A DNA stretch of 64,000 nucleotides from Rhodoplanes serenus (lineage in GTDB: Bacteria; Pseudomonadota; Alphaproteobacteria; Rhizobiales; Xanthobacteraceae). The position numbers and the translations under genes are program-made. The notes below the pieces were generated by a model. It did no database searches. It saw only the letters and a list, made by a program, of their open reading frames with translations, and was not told the origin of the DNA. Below are positions 17,809 through 26,421 of the stretch, piece by piece. The stretch's first letter is position 1, and each line of letters starts with the position of its first letter. The stretch is from NCBI GenBank assembly GCA_009720755.1, contig WNKV01000004.1:186001-250000 (forward strand), in the 5' to 3' direction.

Positions 17809-18717
17809 ATGTTCGTCCTGGCGCATCTCACCGATCTGCATATCGGGCCGCTGCCGCGGCCGCGGCTGGCCGAGCTGGCCTCCAAGCGGGTGCTCGGCTG
17901 GCTCAACTGGCGGCGCAACCGGCGGCGCTGCCACCGGGTCGAGATCCTGACCGACCTGATCGCCGATCTCGCGGCCCAGCGGCCCGACCACACCGCGGTG
18001 ACCGGCGACCTCGTCAACCTCGCACTGCCGGGCGAGTTCGCGGCGACCGGCGCCTGGCTCACGGCCTTCGGCCCGCCCGAGGACGTCAGCTTCGTGCCGG
18101 GCAATCACGATGCCTATGTGCGGGCCGCCGTCGCCCAGTGGGACCGGCATTGGGACGCCTATATGCGCGGCGACCGCGAGGCCGGCAGCGGCGCCGGGCC
18201 GCGCTTTCCCTATGTGCGGCGGCGTGGTCCGGTGGCGCTGGTCGGCCTGTCGAGCGCGGTGCCGACGCCGGCCTTCATGGCGACCGGCCTCATCGGCCGC
18301 GACCAGCTCGCCGCCGTGGAGACGCTGCTCGGCCGGCTGGGCGCTGCCGGCCTGTTCCGCGTCGTGCTGCTGCACCATCCGCCCTATCGGACCCCGGCGA
18401 GCCATTACAAGCGGCTGGTCGACGCCGCCGCGCTGCGCGCCGTGCTGGCCCGCACCGGAGCCGAGCTGGTGCTGCACGGCCACGACCACGTCCATGCGCT
18501 CGAGTGGCTCGACGGGCCGGCCGGCGGAATTCCGGTGGTCGGCCTGCCCTCCGCCTCGGCGGCGCCGGGCGGTCACCACCAGCCGGCCGCCTACAATCTG
18601 TACCGGATCGAGGGGGAGGCGGGCGCCTTCCGGTGCGAGGCGGTGTCGCGCGGGTTCACGGCCGACGGTGTCGGCGTCGTGGAGATCGCCCGCCGGCGGC
18701 TGCTGCCGCCCGATTGA
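17809..18717 (+). CDS. Metallophosphoesterase (calcineurin-like)
   Basis: The 302-residue product has the dinuclear metal motifs in order: DLHIG (DxH, near residue 10), TGDLVN, GNHDAY, HHPPYR and HGHDHVHA. Such enzymes cleave phosphomonoesters or diesters; similarity by eye is to cytosolic Icc/CpdA-like proteins, with no signal peptide. ATG 17809 is used; a GTG three bases upstream is equally possible. The substrate is unknown. Confidence 0.85.
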   Translation: MFVLAHLTDLHIGPLPRPRLAELASKRVLGWLNWRRNRRRCHRVEILTDLIADLAAQRPDHTAVTGDLVNLALPGEFAATGAWLTAFGPPEDVSFVPGNHDAYVRAAVAQWDRHWDAYMRGDREAGSGAGPRFPYVRRRGPVALVGLSSAVPTPAFMATGLIGRDQLAAVETLLGRLGAAGLFRVVLLHHPPYRTPASHYKRLVDAAALRAVLARTGAELVLHGHDHVHALEWLDGPAGGIPVVGLPSASAAPGGHHQPAAYNLYRIEGEAGAFRCEAVSRGFTADGVGVVEIARRRLLPPD

Positions 18718-18747
18718 GGTGAGCGGACGCGGCGGGCGGTTGCCGGC

Positions 18748-18957
18748 TCAGTCGATCCACAGCCACGGCGTCCAGGTCGGCGCCTCGTTGCCGGCCGGAT
18801 CGGGCGGGCGGGTGCGGAGGCGGGGCGTCTCCTCCGGGTCGGGCGCGTGGCGGCGGACCGTGGGATGCCACTGCTGCGCCATGGCGCGGAACAGCGGCTG
18901 ATCGCTTTCACGGTCCTGCTTGCTCCAGCGGAAGCGTGTCTTGCGAGAGCTCAGCAT
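18748..18957 (-). CDS. Small hydrophilic protein of unknown function
   Basis: A 69-residue product with no recognised family: MLSSRKTRFRWSKQDRESDQ at the N-terminus, a Pro/Arg-rich middle and a C-terminus ending PTWTPWLWID. ATG 18957 has a weak GCGAGG about 7 nt upstream. The segment fits exactly between the metallophosphoesterase gene and a repeat element, and the other frames make no better sense. The Trp-rich end is unusual for chance translation, but the call rests on little. Confidence 0.4.
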   Translation of the reverse strand: MLSSRKTRFRWSKQDRESDQPLFRAMAQQWHPTVRRHAPDPEETPRLRTRPPDPAGNEAPTWTPWLWID

Positions 18958-19061
18958 GGCGGGCCTCGCAGCGGGGGGTGCGGCCCGCCCCGCATGGACG
19001 GGCCGGATGAGCGAGCGTGCGCCCGATCCGTTAACGCAGGGCTAATCCGACCCCCCTGGCG

Positions 19062-19168
19062 CTCGAGCATCGTCCGGCGACGTGGACCCCGGCTCGCCGT
19101 CTGAAAATACGATCACGCAAGGACTTCCGGAGCGGGGGTCCGATCCCGCTGGATCGGGTTTCGCTCTA
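19062..19168. repeat. TAGAGCAT-type intergenic repeat, copy 1
   Basis: This roughly 107-bp element is about 80% alike by eye to 51182-51287. Shared blocks include GAGCAT.GTCCGGCGA.GTGG, GCCGTC.GAAAAT.CGATC and a 3' hairpin with arms near GTCCGATC and GATCGG. Elements of this general look (TAGAGCATGATCCGG...) are common in Rhizobiales genomes. The right end supplies the stop codon of the minus-strand isomerase gene. Confidence 0.8.
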
Positions 19169-19975
19169 CAAAATCGGTTGTGCACCGCGGTCGGCCGCGC
19201 CCGAGCCGAGCCCCCAGGCGGCCCCCCAGGCGAGGCCGTCCTCGGTGCGGCCACGCGGGACGTACTCGCAGCCGACATGCCCGGCATAGCCCAGGCGATC
19301 GAGGGCGGCCAGGATAGCCCTGTAGTTCACCTCGCCGTCGTCGGGCTCGGCCCGGCTCGGCACCGCGGCGATCTGGACGTGGCCGATCAGGTCGTGGTGC
19401 CGCTCCAGGCGGCGGGTCAAGTCGCCCCCCATGATCTGCGCATGGTAGACATCGAACTGCATCCTCACATTGGCGCGCTCGACGCGGCCGATGATCGCGG
19501 CCGCCTGCTCGGCGCGGACGAGCAGATAGCCCGGCCGATCGCGGCTGTTCAGCGGCTCGATCAGCACGGTGAGGCCGTGCGCGGCGGCCCGATCGGCGGC
19601 GTGGCGGAGATTGGCCACGAACACGTCCTCGGCCTCGGCGCGGCGTGCCTCCGGCACCGTGCCGGCCAAGCAGTGGATGGCCCGCGCTCCGATCGCGGTG
19701 GCCAGCGCCAGGGCGCGGTCGAGCAGCGTCGCGAACTCCGCCTCGCGGCCCGGCACGCCGGCGAGTCCGGACGGCGCGTCGGGCGGCGGTGGCGTGTTGA
19801 CGCCCAGCATGGTCAGGCGGTGGCGAGCGATCTCGGCCCGCATCGCGGCCGGGTCCTGGTCGTAGGGATATTGCAGCTCGACCGCCGGAAAGCCGGCGGC
19901 GGCCGCGGCGGCGAAGCGCGCCAGGAACGGCCGATCGGTGAACAGATAACCCAGGTTGGCGGCGAAGCGCGGCAT
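19166..19975 (-). CDS. hyi: Hydroxypyruvate isomerase-family TIM-barrel protein
   Basis: The 269-residue product opens MPRFAANLGYLFTDRPFLARF, the start typical of Hyi/OtnI. It keeps barrel blocks such as FPAVELQYPYD, the catalytic-Glu strand VLIEPLNSRDRPGYLL, FDVYHAQIMGGDL and GCEYVPRG. Enzymes of the family interconvert hydroxypyruvate and tartronate semialdehyde or related sugar acids. A second ATG one codon upstream (19978) is an alternative start. The stop codon lies in a repeat element, so the last few residues may have been altered by its insertion. No glyoxylate carboligase gene is next to it. Confidence 0.82.
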   Translation of the reverse strand: MPRFAANLGYLFTDRPFLARFAAAAAAGFPAVELQYPYDQDPAAMRAEIARHRLTMLGVNTPPPPDAPSGLAGVPGREAEFATLLDRALALATAIGARAIHCLAGTVPEARRAEAEDVFVANLRHAADRAAAHGLTVLIEPLNSRDRPGYLLVRAEQAAAIIGRVERANVRMQFDVYHAQIMGGDLTRRLERHHDLIGHVQIAAVPSRAEPDDGEVNYRAILAALDRLGYAGHVGCEYVPRGRTEDGLAWGAAWGLGSGAADRGAQPIL

Positions 19976-20215
19976 CATGTCCACTCCCGGAGACGGGGCG
20001 CCGGCGGCGGCGAGACGCTGTCGGCGAGGTGGGTTTCGTGCATCGATACGCGATCCGATGCTGCGCCGCCAACGCGAACGTGACCGGAAGACCCGCGACC
20101 GACCGTCCCGCGCGACTGCTTGGGGGTTGACCGTCCGGAACCGCGACGATCGAATGATGGTGGGCAGAAACCCGTGCGTCAGACGCGGGATGCTCACGGT
20201 CGGGAGGACGCCGCG

Positions 20216-21613
20216 ATGAACGCCCACGAGCTGATTCAGGAAATCTCTGCCTACTGCCGCGAGACCGGGCTTGCCGAATCGACCTTCGGCCGGCGCGCCG
20301 TCAACGACGGCAAGCTCGCGGCGCGGCTGCGCAACGGCGGGCGCATCACCACCGAGACGCTCGACCGTATCCGCGCCTTCATGGAGGCCAATCGGGTCCC
20401 GCTCGATCTCGCCGGGGCGCCGGCGGCGCGTGGCAACGGGCTCGCGATGCGCGCCGCCCTGGCGCCGGCGCCGATGGCCGAGATCGTCTCGCCGCAGCAG
20501 CGCTTCCGCTTTCTCGACAACCGGCAGCGCTATCTGCTGTTCGTGCAGACATGCAGCGAGAAGCGGGTGATCGCCCAGCGCGTCGCGCTGGAGCTCGCGT
20601 CGATCATGCCGCGGCCACCGGCCGTGCGGGTGTTCGACGCCGGGGTCGGCGACGGCACCGTGCTGGAGCGGGTGATGCGGGCGATGCATCACCGCTTCCC
20701 CACCATGCCGTTCTACGTGGTCGGCAAGGAGGTCAGCCTGGAGGACGTGCGGCTGGTGCTGCAGAAGATGCCGGACCGTCTGTACGAGCATCCGGCCCAG
20801 GTGCTGGTGCTGACCAATCTGCCCTACGGGGCGGCGCCGTGGTTGTCGTTGCGCGACGCCGAGGCGGACAGCCGCGTCGTCTGGCACGAGCTGCCGCTGT
20901 CCGGCGACTCGGCCCACCGTTTCGAGGAGCAGATCACCGGGCTGGAAGGCTTTCTGGCGGAGAACTGGCTCACCGATGTCGATCCGCGCACCGGCGGTCG
21001 CCGCAGCGAACGGCCCGCCGTGCTGGTGATCTACCGCGAGGACCATCGCTTCCTGCTCGACGCCGTGATTCCGCGTCGTGGCGCCGCCGTGGCGGGCTAC
21101 GATCTCGTCGTCGCGTCGCAATCCTACCGAGCGCGGGCGCGGCTCGACACCAAGGTCCGCGGCGTCGTGGCGCCGCTCGCGCGCGCCCTCGCGCCCGGCG
21201 GCCGCCTGATCGGCGTGCATGCCTACGGCCACGATCCGGGTCAGGAGATCGTCCGCCGCATCTGGCCCGACGATGCGCCCTTCCTGCACGACCGCCACGA
21301 GATCCTGCGCGCCACCAAGGAGCAGCTCGGTGCGGAAGGGCGCGACCTGGTGTTCAACGCCTTCGCCGACAATCGTGCCCTGTTCCGCTACGACATGCAT
21401 ACGCTGCCCCGCGAGATCGGCGACACCATCGGCATCTCGACCCTGTTCGCGGCCTGGAACGCGGCCGTGTACGTGGCCCAGGTCGAGGACGAGCGGCTCA
21501 CCGCCGCGGTGCGCGAGGGCCACTGGCTCGACGCCACCCGCGAGGTGCTGGCCGCCCATGGCGGCCTGTGGTTCCACGACGAGTCCTACGTCATCTCGCG
21601 CCGCCGCCACTGA
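20216..21613 (+). CDS. Methyltransferase-like protein with N-terminal DNA-binding-like domain
   Basis: A 465-residue product I cannot assign to a named protein. Residues 1-60 (ISAYCRETGLAESTFGRR, LRNGGRITTETLDRIRAFM) resemble a small helical DNA-binding domain found at the start of alphaproteobacterial proteins. From about residue 120 there is a Rossmann-like SAM motif (VRVFDAGVGDGTVLERVM) and later LTNLPYGAAPW, which resembles the (D/N)(P/L)P(Y) motif of base N6-methyltransferases. The C-terminal half (EILRATKEQLGAEGRDLVFNAF, RYDMHTLPREIG) has no match I know. ATG 20216 follows GGGAGGACGCCGCG. It is a single gene, with no restriction enzyme or specificity subunit nearby. Confidence 0.7.
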   Translation: MNAHELIQEISAYCRETGLAESTFGRRAVNDGKLAARLRNGGRITTETLDRIRAFMEANRVPLDLAGAPAARGNGLAMRAALAPAPMAEIVSPQQRFRFLDNRQRYLLFVQTCSEKRVIAQRVALELASIMPRPPAVRVFDAGVGDGTVLERVMRAMHHRFPTMPFYVVGKEVSLEDVRLVLQKMPDRLYEHPAQVLVLTNLPYGAAPWLSLRDAEADSRVVWHELPLSGDSAHRFEEQITGLEGFLAENWLTDVDPRTGGRRSERPAVLVIYREDHRFLLDAVIPRRGAAVAGYDLVVASQSYRARARLDTKVRGVVAPLARALAPGGRLIGVHAYGHDPGQEIVRRIWPDDAPFLHDRHEILRATKEQLGAEGRDLVFNAFADNRALFRYDMHTLPREIGDTIGISTLFAAWNAAVYVAQVEDERLTAAVREGHWLDATREVLAAHGGLWFHDESYVISRRRH

Positions 21614-21679
21614 CGACCGCCGCCCGTCTCGATCCGAACGCCGGCCCCGCCGGCGCCCCCATGCATCGGTCGCCACCGA

Positions 21680-23665
21680 TCAGAGCAGGCCGCAACCGCA
21701 GCCGAGCGTCCAGCTACGGCCGTCGGCGCCGAGCACGGTCGGCATCGCCTCGGCGATCATCGCGGCCGCGAGGGCCCGGCCGTCGTCCGTATCGGCAGTG
21801 GCATGCCGGCGGCCGGCATCGTGCGACGCCTGCCGTCCGTAGCCGGCATAGTGCCCGATCGGGAGCCAGTCGGGGGCGACCGCGAGAGCCGGCGGTGCCA
21901 GGCTCGCATAGGGACCGGCCCCGTAGACGACGCGGCCCCCCACCATGGTGAGCACGGCCGACATCTGGGCGATGCGCTCTTCCGGCACCGAGAAGTAGTC
22001 GTCGGCGAGGATCGCCAGATCGGCCCATTTGCCGACCGACAGCGTGCCTTTCTTGTCCTCCTCGCCGCTCATCCAGGCGCCGTTCGCCGTGTAGGCGCGC
22101 AGCGCCTCCTCACGGCTCATCAGGTTGCGCTCCGCCGCGTGGCGCAGCCCGCCGACCGTGCGGCCGCCGACGAGCCACTGGATGCCGACCCACGGATTGT
22201 GGCTCGCGGCGCGATTGCCGTCGGTGCCCAGCGCGAACGGAATGCCCATCTCGCGGATGCGGCCGAACGCCGGCGCATCCTCGGCGGCCTCGCGGCCCCA
22301 CTTCTCCACATAGGCTTCGCCATCGAGCGACATGCGGTTCTGCAAGCCGAGACTGCCGCCGAGCGCGCGCAGGCGTTCGAGCGAGCGCGTCGTCATGCCC
22401 TCGCAGTGTTCCAGGCCCCAGCGCAGCTTGTCGACCGGCACCTGCTGGTGCACCTTCTCGACGACGCCGAGAATGCGTTGCGCCGTATAGTCGAACGAGG
22501 CGTGCATGCGGAACGGCCAGCCGTTCTGCGCCACGAAGGTCAGCACTTCGGTGAGCTTCTCCTCCATGATCGGCGGCTGCGTCACCGGGTCCTTGGCGAA
22601 GTTGGTGTTGTCGCCGGCTGCCCACACCACGTACTCGCCGGCTCCGCACAGGCGGAAATAGTCGTCGCCCTGGTGCAGCTTGGCGCTGGCCAGCCAGCCA
22701 CGATAGTCGTCGATCTCGCGCCCGGGCCGCTGTGCCATCAGGGTGTAGCCGATGCGCACCGTCAGGGCCTTGTCGGCGGCGAGCCAGGCGATCGCCTGGT
22801 AGTGCTCCGGATAGTTCTGGCCGCCGCCACCGGCGTCGATCAGGCTGGTCAGGCCCAGCCGGTTCAGCTCGCGCATCATGTGGCGGGTCGAGGCGATCTG
22901 CTCGTCGGCCGACAGCTTCGGCACCTTGGCGAACACCGAGAGCAGGCTGACGAGGCTCGTCGTCGCGATGACCAGCCCGGTCGGCGTGCCGTTGCCGTCG
23001 CGTGCGATGACGCCGCCGAACGGCTCCGGCGTGTCGCGGCTCCAGCCGAGCGCCCGCAGCCCGGCCTTGTTGACGAAGGCGCGGTCGTAGAGGTGCATCA
23101 CGAAGCACGGCACGTCGCCGGCCGCCGCATTGATCTCGTCGAGGGTCGGTAGCCGCTTCTCGCGGAACTGGTGTGGCGTCCAGCCGCCCATCACCTGCAC
23201 CCAATGGGGTGCCGGAGTGCGCGCCGCCTGCTCCTTCAGCATCGACAGCGCCAGGGCCAGCGACGGCACGCCGTCCCAGCGCAGCTCTTGGGAGTAGGTG
23301 AGGCCGCCGCGGATGAAGTGCGTGTGGGCGTCGTTGAGGCCGGGAATGACGGTGCGCCCGCCGGCGTCGACGATCCGGGTCGAGGGGCCGCGCAGCGCCT
23401 CCAGGTCACGGCGCGTACCGACGCCGACGATGCGGTCCCCGGCGATGGCGATCGACTCGGCCCGCGGCACCGTCGGATCGAGCGTCACGATCGTGGCGTT
23501 CTCGATGATCAGGTCGGCCTTGCCGCCCTGGGCGGCGGCCGGCATCGGCCCGAGCGTCCGGGCGGCGGCGTAGAGGGCGGCGGCCGCGGCTCCGGCGAGG
23601 AAGCGGCGCCGCGACGGCTGTCTGGTGACGAACCCGAACGACGTTTCGGCGCAGGCGATGCACAT
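21680..23665 (-). CDS. YtcJ-like amidohydrolase with Tat-type signal
   Basis: The 661-residue product has a twin-arginine leader (PSRRRFLAGAAAAALYAA, residues about 18-40), so it is probably exported folded with its metals. The amidohydro_3 domain follows: IIENATIVTLDPTVPRAESIAIAGDRIVGVG, metal motif NDAHTHFIRGG, a His-rich middle and LGTDGNRAASHNPW, then SVGKWADLAILADD. Such enzymes hydrolyse N-acyl or formyl compounds. ATG 23665 has GGGAG 7 nt upstream. The last residues, LGCGCGLL, are unusual. Substrate unknown. Confidence 0.87.
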   Translation of the reverse strand: MCIACAETSFGFVTRQPSRRRFLAGAAAAALYAAARTLGPMPAAAQGGKADLIIENATIVTLDPTVPRAESIAIAGDRIVGVGTRRDLEALRGPSTRIVDAGGRTVIPGLNDAHTHFIRGGLTYSQELRWDGVPSLALALSMLKEQAARTPAPHWVQVMGGWTPHQFREKRLPTLDEINAAAGDVPCFVMHLYDRAFVNKAGLRALGWSRDTPEPFGGVIARDGNGTPTGLVIATTSLVSLLSVFAKVPKLSADEQIASTRHMMRELNRLGLTSLIDAGGGGQNYPEHYQAIAWLAADKALTVRIGYTLMAQRPGREIDDYRGWLASAKLHQGDDYFRLCGAGEYVVWAAGDNTNFAKDPVTQPPIMEEKLTEVLTFVAQNGWPFRMHASFDYTAQRILGVVEKVHQQVPVDKLRWGLEHCEGMTTRSLERLRALGGSLGLQNRMSLDGEAYVEKWGREAAEDAPAFGRIREMGIPFALGTDGNRAASHNPWVGIQWLVGGRTVGGLRHAAERNLMSREEALRAYTANGAWMSGEEDKKGTLSVGKWADLAILADDYFSVPEERIAQMSAVLTMVGGRVVYGAGPYASLAPPALAVAPDWLPIGHYAGYGRQASHDAGRRHATADTDDGRALAAAMIAEAMPTVLGADGRSWTLGCGCGLL

Positions 23666-23808
23666 GCGTTTCTCCCGGACTGTTGTTCGCGGCTTGGTGC
23701 GGCGGCGGAGCCGGCACGACCCTACTGTGTATGACAGGTGGCCGCCCCGCAAGGGAGCGACGTCGCCGTGCCGCGCGATCGTCGCGGGACCGCAGATCGC
23801 AACGCGAA

Positions 23809-23833
23809 ACGGCCCGCCTGTGGGGCGGGCCGT
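23809..23833 (-). terminator. Rho-independent terminator of egtBD
   Basis: A 10-bp perfect stem (ACGGCCCGCC with its complement) around a 5-nt loop is followed on the minus strand by a short T-rich run (TTTCG). It lies 42 bp past the egtD stop codon. Confidence 0.7.
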
Positions 23834-23874
23834 CGGGGAGAGAATGAGATCAGGTCGATCGACGGACGCGCCCG

Positions 23875-24858
23875 TCAGGCGCGCACGAGCGCATGCACCG
23901 CGAACCAGCCGTCGCGGTCCGTCCATGTCTCCGCGAGTCGCCAGCCGGAGCCGGCGGCGAGGGCCCGGAACAGCTCGGTCGTGTATTTGTAGCTGCTCTC
24001 GGTGTGGATCGTCTCGCCGCGGCGGAAGTCGAAGCAGCGGCCGTCGACCCGCACCCGCTGGCGGACCCGGCTCGCCAGATGCATCTCGATGCGGTGATGC
24101 TCGCGGTTGTAGAAGGCGCGATGCCAGAACGTGTCGAGATCGAAGTTGCCGCCGAGCTCGCGGTTGATCCGCCGCAGCAGGTTGAGGTTGAACGCCGCCG
24201 TCACGCCGCTCGCGTCGTTGTAGGCGCGATTGAGCACGTCGACGTCCTTGACGAGATCGATCCCGACGATCAGGCGTCCGCCCGGACCGATGATCTGGCC
24301 GGCGTGACGCAGGAAGGCGGCCGCCTCGTGCGGTTCGTAGTTGCCGAGCGTCGAGCCCGGGAAGAAGCCGACCCGGGGGCGCTGCTCCGCCTCGGCCGGC
24401 AGCGCGAACGGAGCCGTGAAGTCGGCCGCGACCGGCCGCACGGTCAGGTCGGGCAACTCGGCGGCGAGCTTGGCGGCCTCGCCGGCCAGGAAGTCGCCCG
24501 AGATGTCGACCGGCACGAACACCGAGACAGGGGCGGCGGCGAGAAGAATCCGCGCCTTGGTGAGAGCGCCGGCCCCGAACTCGATCATCGCGGCGCCATC
24601 GGGGATGACGCGGGCGATGTCGGCGGCGTGCTCGGTGAGGATGCCCAGCTCGGTGCGCGTCGGATAGTATTCGGGCGTGCGGGTGATCGCCTCGAACAGT
24701 TGCGAGCCGCGCTCGTCGTAGAAGTACTTCGGCGGAATGCGCTTCGGGTCGGCCGACAGGCCCGCGATCACGTCGGTCAGAAAGGCGACACGGCCGGCGT
24801 CCGATACCACATCGGACGGCAACCGGAGGCCGCGGGGAACGCGCACATGAGCAGTCAT
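23875..24858 (-). CDS. egtD: L-histidine N-alpha-methyltransferase (ergothioneine)
   Basis: EgtD trimethylates histidine to hercynine with SAM, the first step of ergothioneine synthesis. The 327-residue product carries SADPKRIPPKYFYDERGSQLFEAIT, the SAM site IEFGAGALTKARILL, GFFPGSTLGNYEPHEA and FNLNLLRRINRELGGNFD, all diagnostic for the family, at the normal length. It lies 31 nt after egtB, which precedes it in the same unit, and is followed by a terminator hairpin. Confidence 0.95.
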   Translation of the reverse strand: MTAHVRVPRGLRLPSDVVSDAGRVAFLTDVIAGLSADPKRIPPKYFYDERGSQLFEAITRTPEYYPTRTELGILTEHAADIARVIPDGAAMIEFGAGALTKARILLAAAPVSVFVPVDISGDFLAGEAAKLAAELPDLTVRPVAADFTAPFALPAEAEQRPRVGFFPGSTLGNYEPHEAAAFLRHAGQIIGPGGRLIVGIDLVKDVDVLNRAYNDASGVTAAFNLNLLRRINRELGGNFDLDTFWHRAFYNREHHRIEMHLASRVRQRVRVDGRCFDFRRGETIHTESSYKYTTELFRALAAGSGWRLAETWTDRDGWFAVHALVRA

Positions 24859-24889
24859 AGGGGGAGCCTCGCTCAGGGGACGCCGCGCC

Positions 24890-26143
24890 TTATGCGGAAA
24901 ACGCGGCCAGCCGCACGCCGGTGAACTGCCAGCGCGCCGACGGCGGGAAGAAGTTGCGGTAGGTGAGGCGAGCGTGGCCCGGCGAAGTGGCGAGCGAGCT
25001 GCCGCGCAGCACCATCTGGTTCACCATGAACTTGCCGTTGTACTCGCCGAGCGCGCCGTCCGCGGCCCGATATCCCGGATAGGGCAGGTAGGCGCTGCGG
25101 GTCCATTGCCAGACAACGCCGAAGGCGTCGGCGAGTTCGCCGGTGGCTGCGGCGACCTCCCACTCGGCCTCGCTCGGCAGATGGCGGCCGGCCCAGCGCG
25201 CGAAGGCGTCGGCCTCGTAGTAGCTGACGTGACAGACCGGGGCCTCCGGCTCGACCGGCCGCAAGCCACCGAGCGTCACGGCGTGCCATTGGCCGTCGAT
25301 CTCGCGCCAGTGGCCGGGTGCCTGCCAGCCCTCGGCCTGCACGGCCGCGAAGCCGTCGGAGAGCCACAGCGCCGCCTCGGCGTAGCCGCCGTCCGCCATG
25401 AAGGCGAGCCAGTCGCGGTTGGTGACGAGTCCGCGCGCGATGCCGACGGGGCCGACCAGCACGCGATGGGCCGGCCCTTCGTTATCGTAGGAGAAGCCGT
25501 CACCGCGATGCCCGATCGTGTGGATGCCCTCGGGCAGCGACAGCATGCCGTCGGCCGGCGTTGCCGGGCGCCAGCGCCAGGCCGGGTCGTAGGCCGGCGC
25601 GATCGGGTTCTCGCCGAAGGCATGCAGGATGTCGGTGAGGATCAGCTCCTGATGCTGCTGCTCGTGGTTGAGCCCAATCGTGACCACCTCGGCGAGCGCC
25701 GGCGTCAGCGCCGCGGGGTCGGCGAGCAGCCGCGCCATGGCGGCGTCGACATGGGCGCGGTAGTCGGCGACCTCGGCGTTGCTCGGCCGGGTGATCATGC
25801 CGCGGCGCGGGCGAGCGTGCCGCGGCCCGGCGGCCACGTAATAGGAGTTGTAGAGGAAGGCCAGCCGCTCGTCGAAAACGCGATAGCCGGGCGCGTGCGG
25901 CACCAGCACGAACTGCTCGAAGAACCAGGTGGTGTGGGCGCGATGCCACTTGGTGGGGCTGGCGTCCGGCATCGACTGGATCACCTGGTCCTCGGCCGAG
26001 AGCGGCGCCGCCAGGGCCTCGGTATGGGTGCGCACTCGGGCGTAGGCGTCGGCGAGGGCCGGCGCGGCCGGCGACCCGGGAGGCGGCGAGCTGGCCGGCG
26101 GCTCCGGGGTGCCGCGACGCGGCGTGAGGGCCGTGAGGGTCAT
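24890..26143 (-). CDS. egtB: Ergothioneine biosynthesis sulfoxide synthase
   Basis: EgtB is the iron enzyme that joins hercynine to a thiol (gamma-glutamylcysteine or cysteine) with O2. The 417-residue product has an N-terminal DinB_2 domain with the iron-ligand histidines (KWHRAHTTWFFEQF and NHEQQHQE) and a C-terminal formylglycine-enzyme-like domain (NRDWLAFMADGGY, CHVSYYEADAFARWAGRHLPSEAEWE, VWQWTRSAYLPYPGYR, GSSLATSPGHARLTYRNFF). ATG 26143 starts MTLTALTPRRG; an upstream in-frame extension is unlike the family. egtA, egtC and egtE are not present, as in many proteobacteria with the two-gene form. Confidence 0.93.
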   Translation of the reverse strand: MTLTALTPRRGTPEPPASSPPPGSPAAPALADAYARVRTHTEALAAPLSAEDQVIQSMPDASPTKWHRAHTTWFFEQFVLVPHAPGYRVFDERLAFLYNSYYVAAGPRHARPRRGMITRPSNAEVADYRAHVDAAMARLLADPAALTPALAEVVTIGLNHEQQHQELILTDILHAFGENPIAPAYDPAWRWRPATPADGMLSLPEGIHTIGHRGDGFSYDNEGPAHRVLVGPVGIARGLVTNRDWLAFMADGGYAEAALWLSDGFAAVQAEGWQAPGHWREIDGQWHAVTLGGLRPVEPEAPVCHVSYYEADAFARWAGRHLPSEAEWEVAAATGELADAFGVVWQWTRSAYLPYPGYRAADGALGEYNGKFMVNQMVLRGSSLATSPGHARLTYRNFFPPSARWQFTGVRLAAFSA

Positions 26144-26421
26144 GCTGATTCCATTGATCGATATCGACGCTCGCCACGATCGCGGTGCGGCGCAGCTAAT
26201 CCGAGGTCCGTCTCGTGCGAACGGGTATCCAGGGATTCGGTTCCCCTGGCCGTCGCCGTTCGTTCGGTGGATCGACACCACCGACGAGTGTGCCGGCCGT
26301 TGATTTATGGGCCCGCGATGACCGTCGTATCAGAGCGAGCGATCACGGCCGGACACGTCCCGGTGATCCAGGGTCGGAGGGTGGCCGTCGCGACGCGGTG
26401 CGGTCTCGTGTACGGGGCCGG

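Noticed and set aside
23725-23737. CTGTGTATGACAG dyad upstream of the Tat amidohydrolase
   Set aside because: Four-bp arms only; too weak to call an operator without a known regulator.
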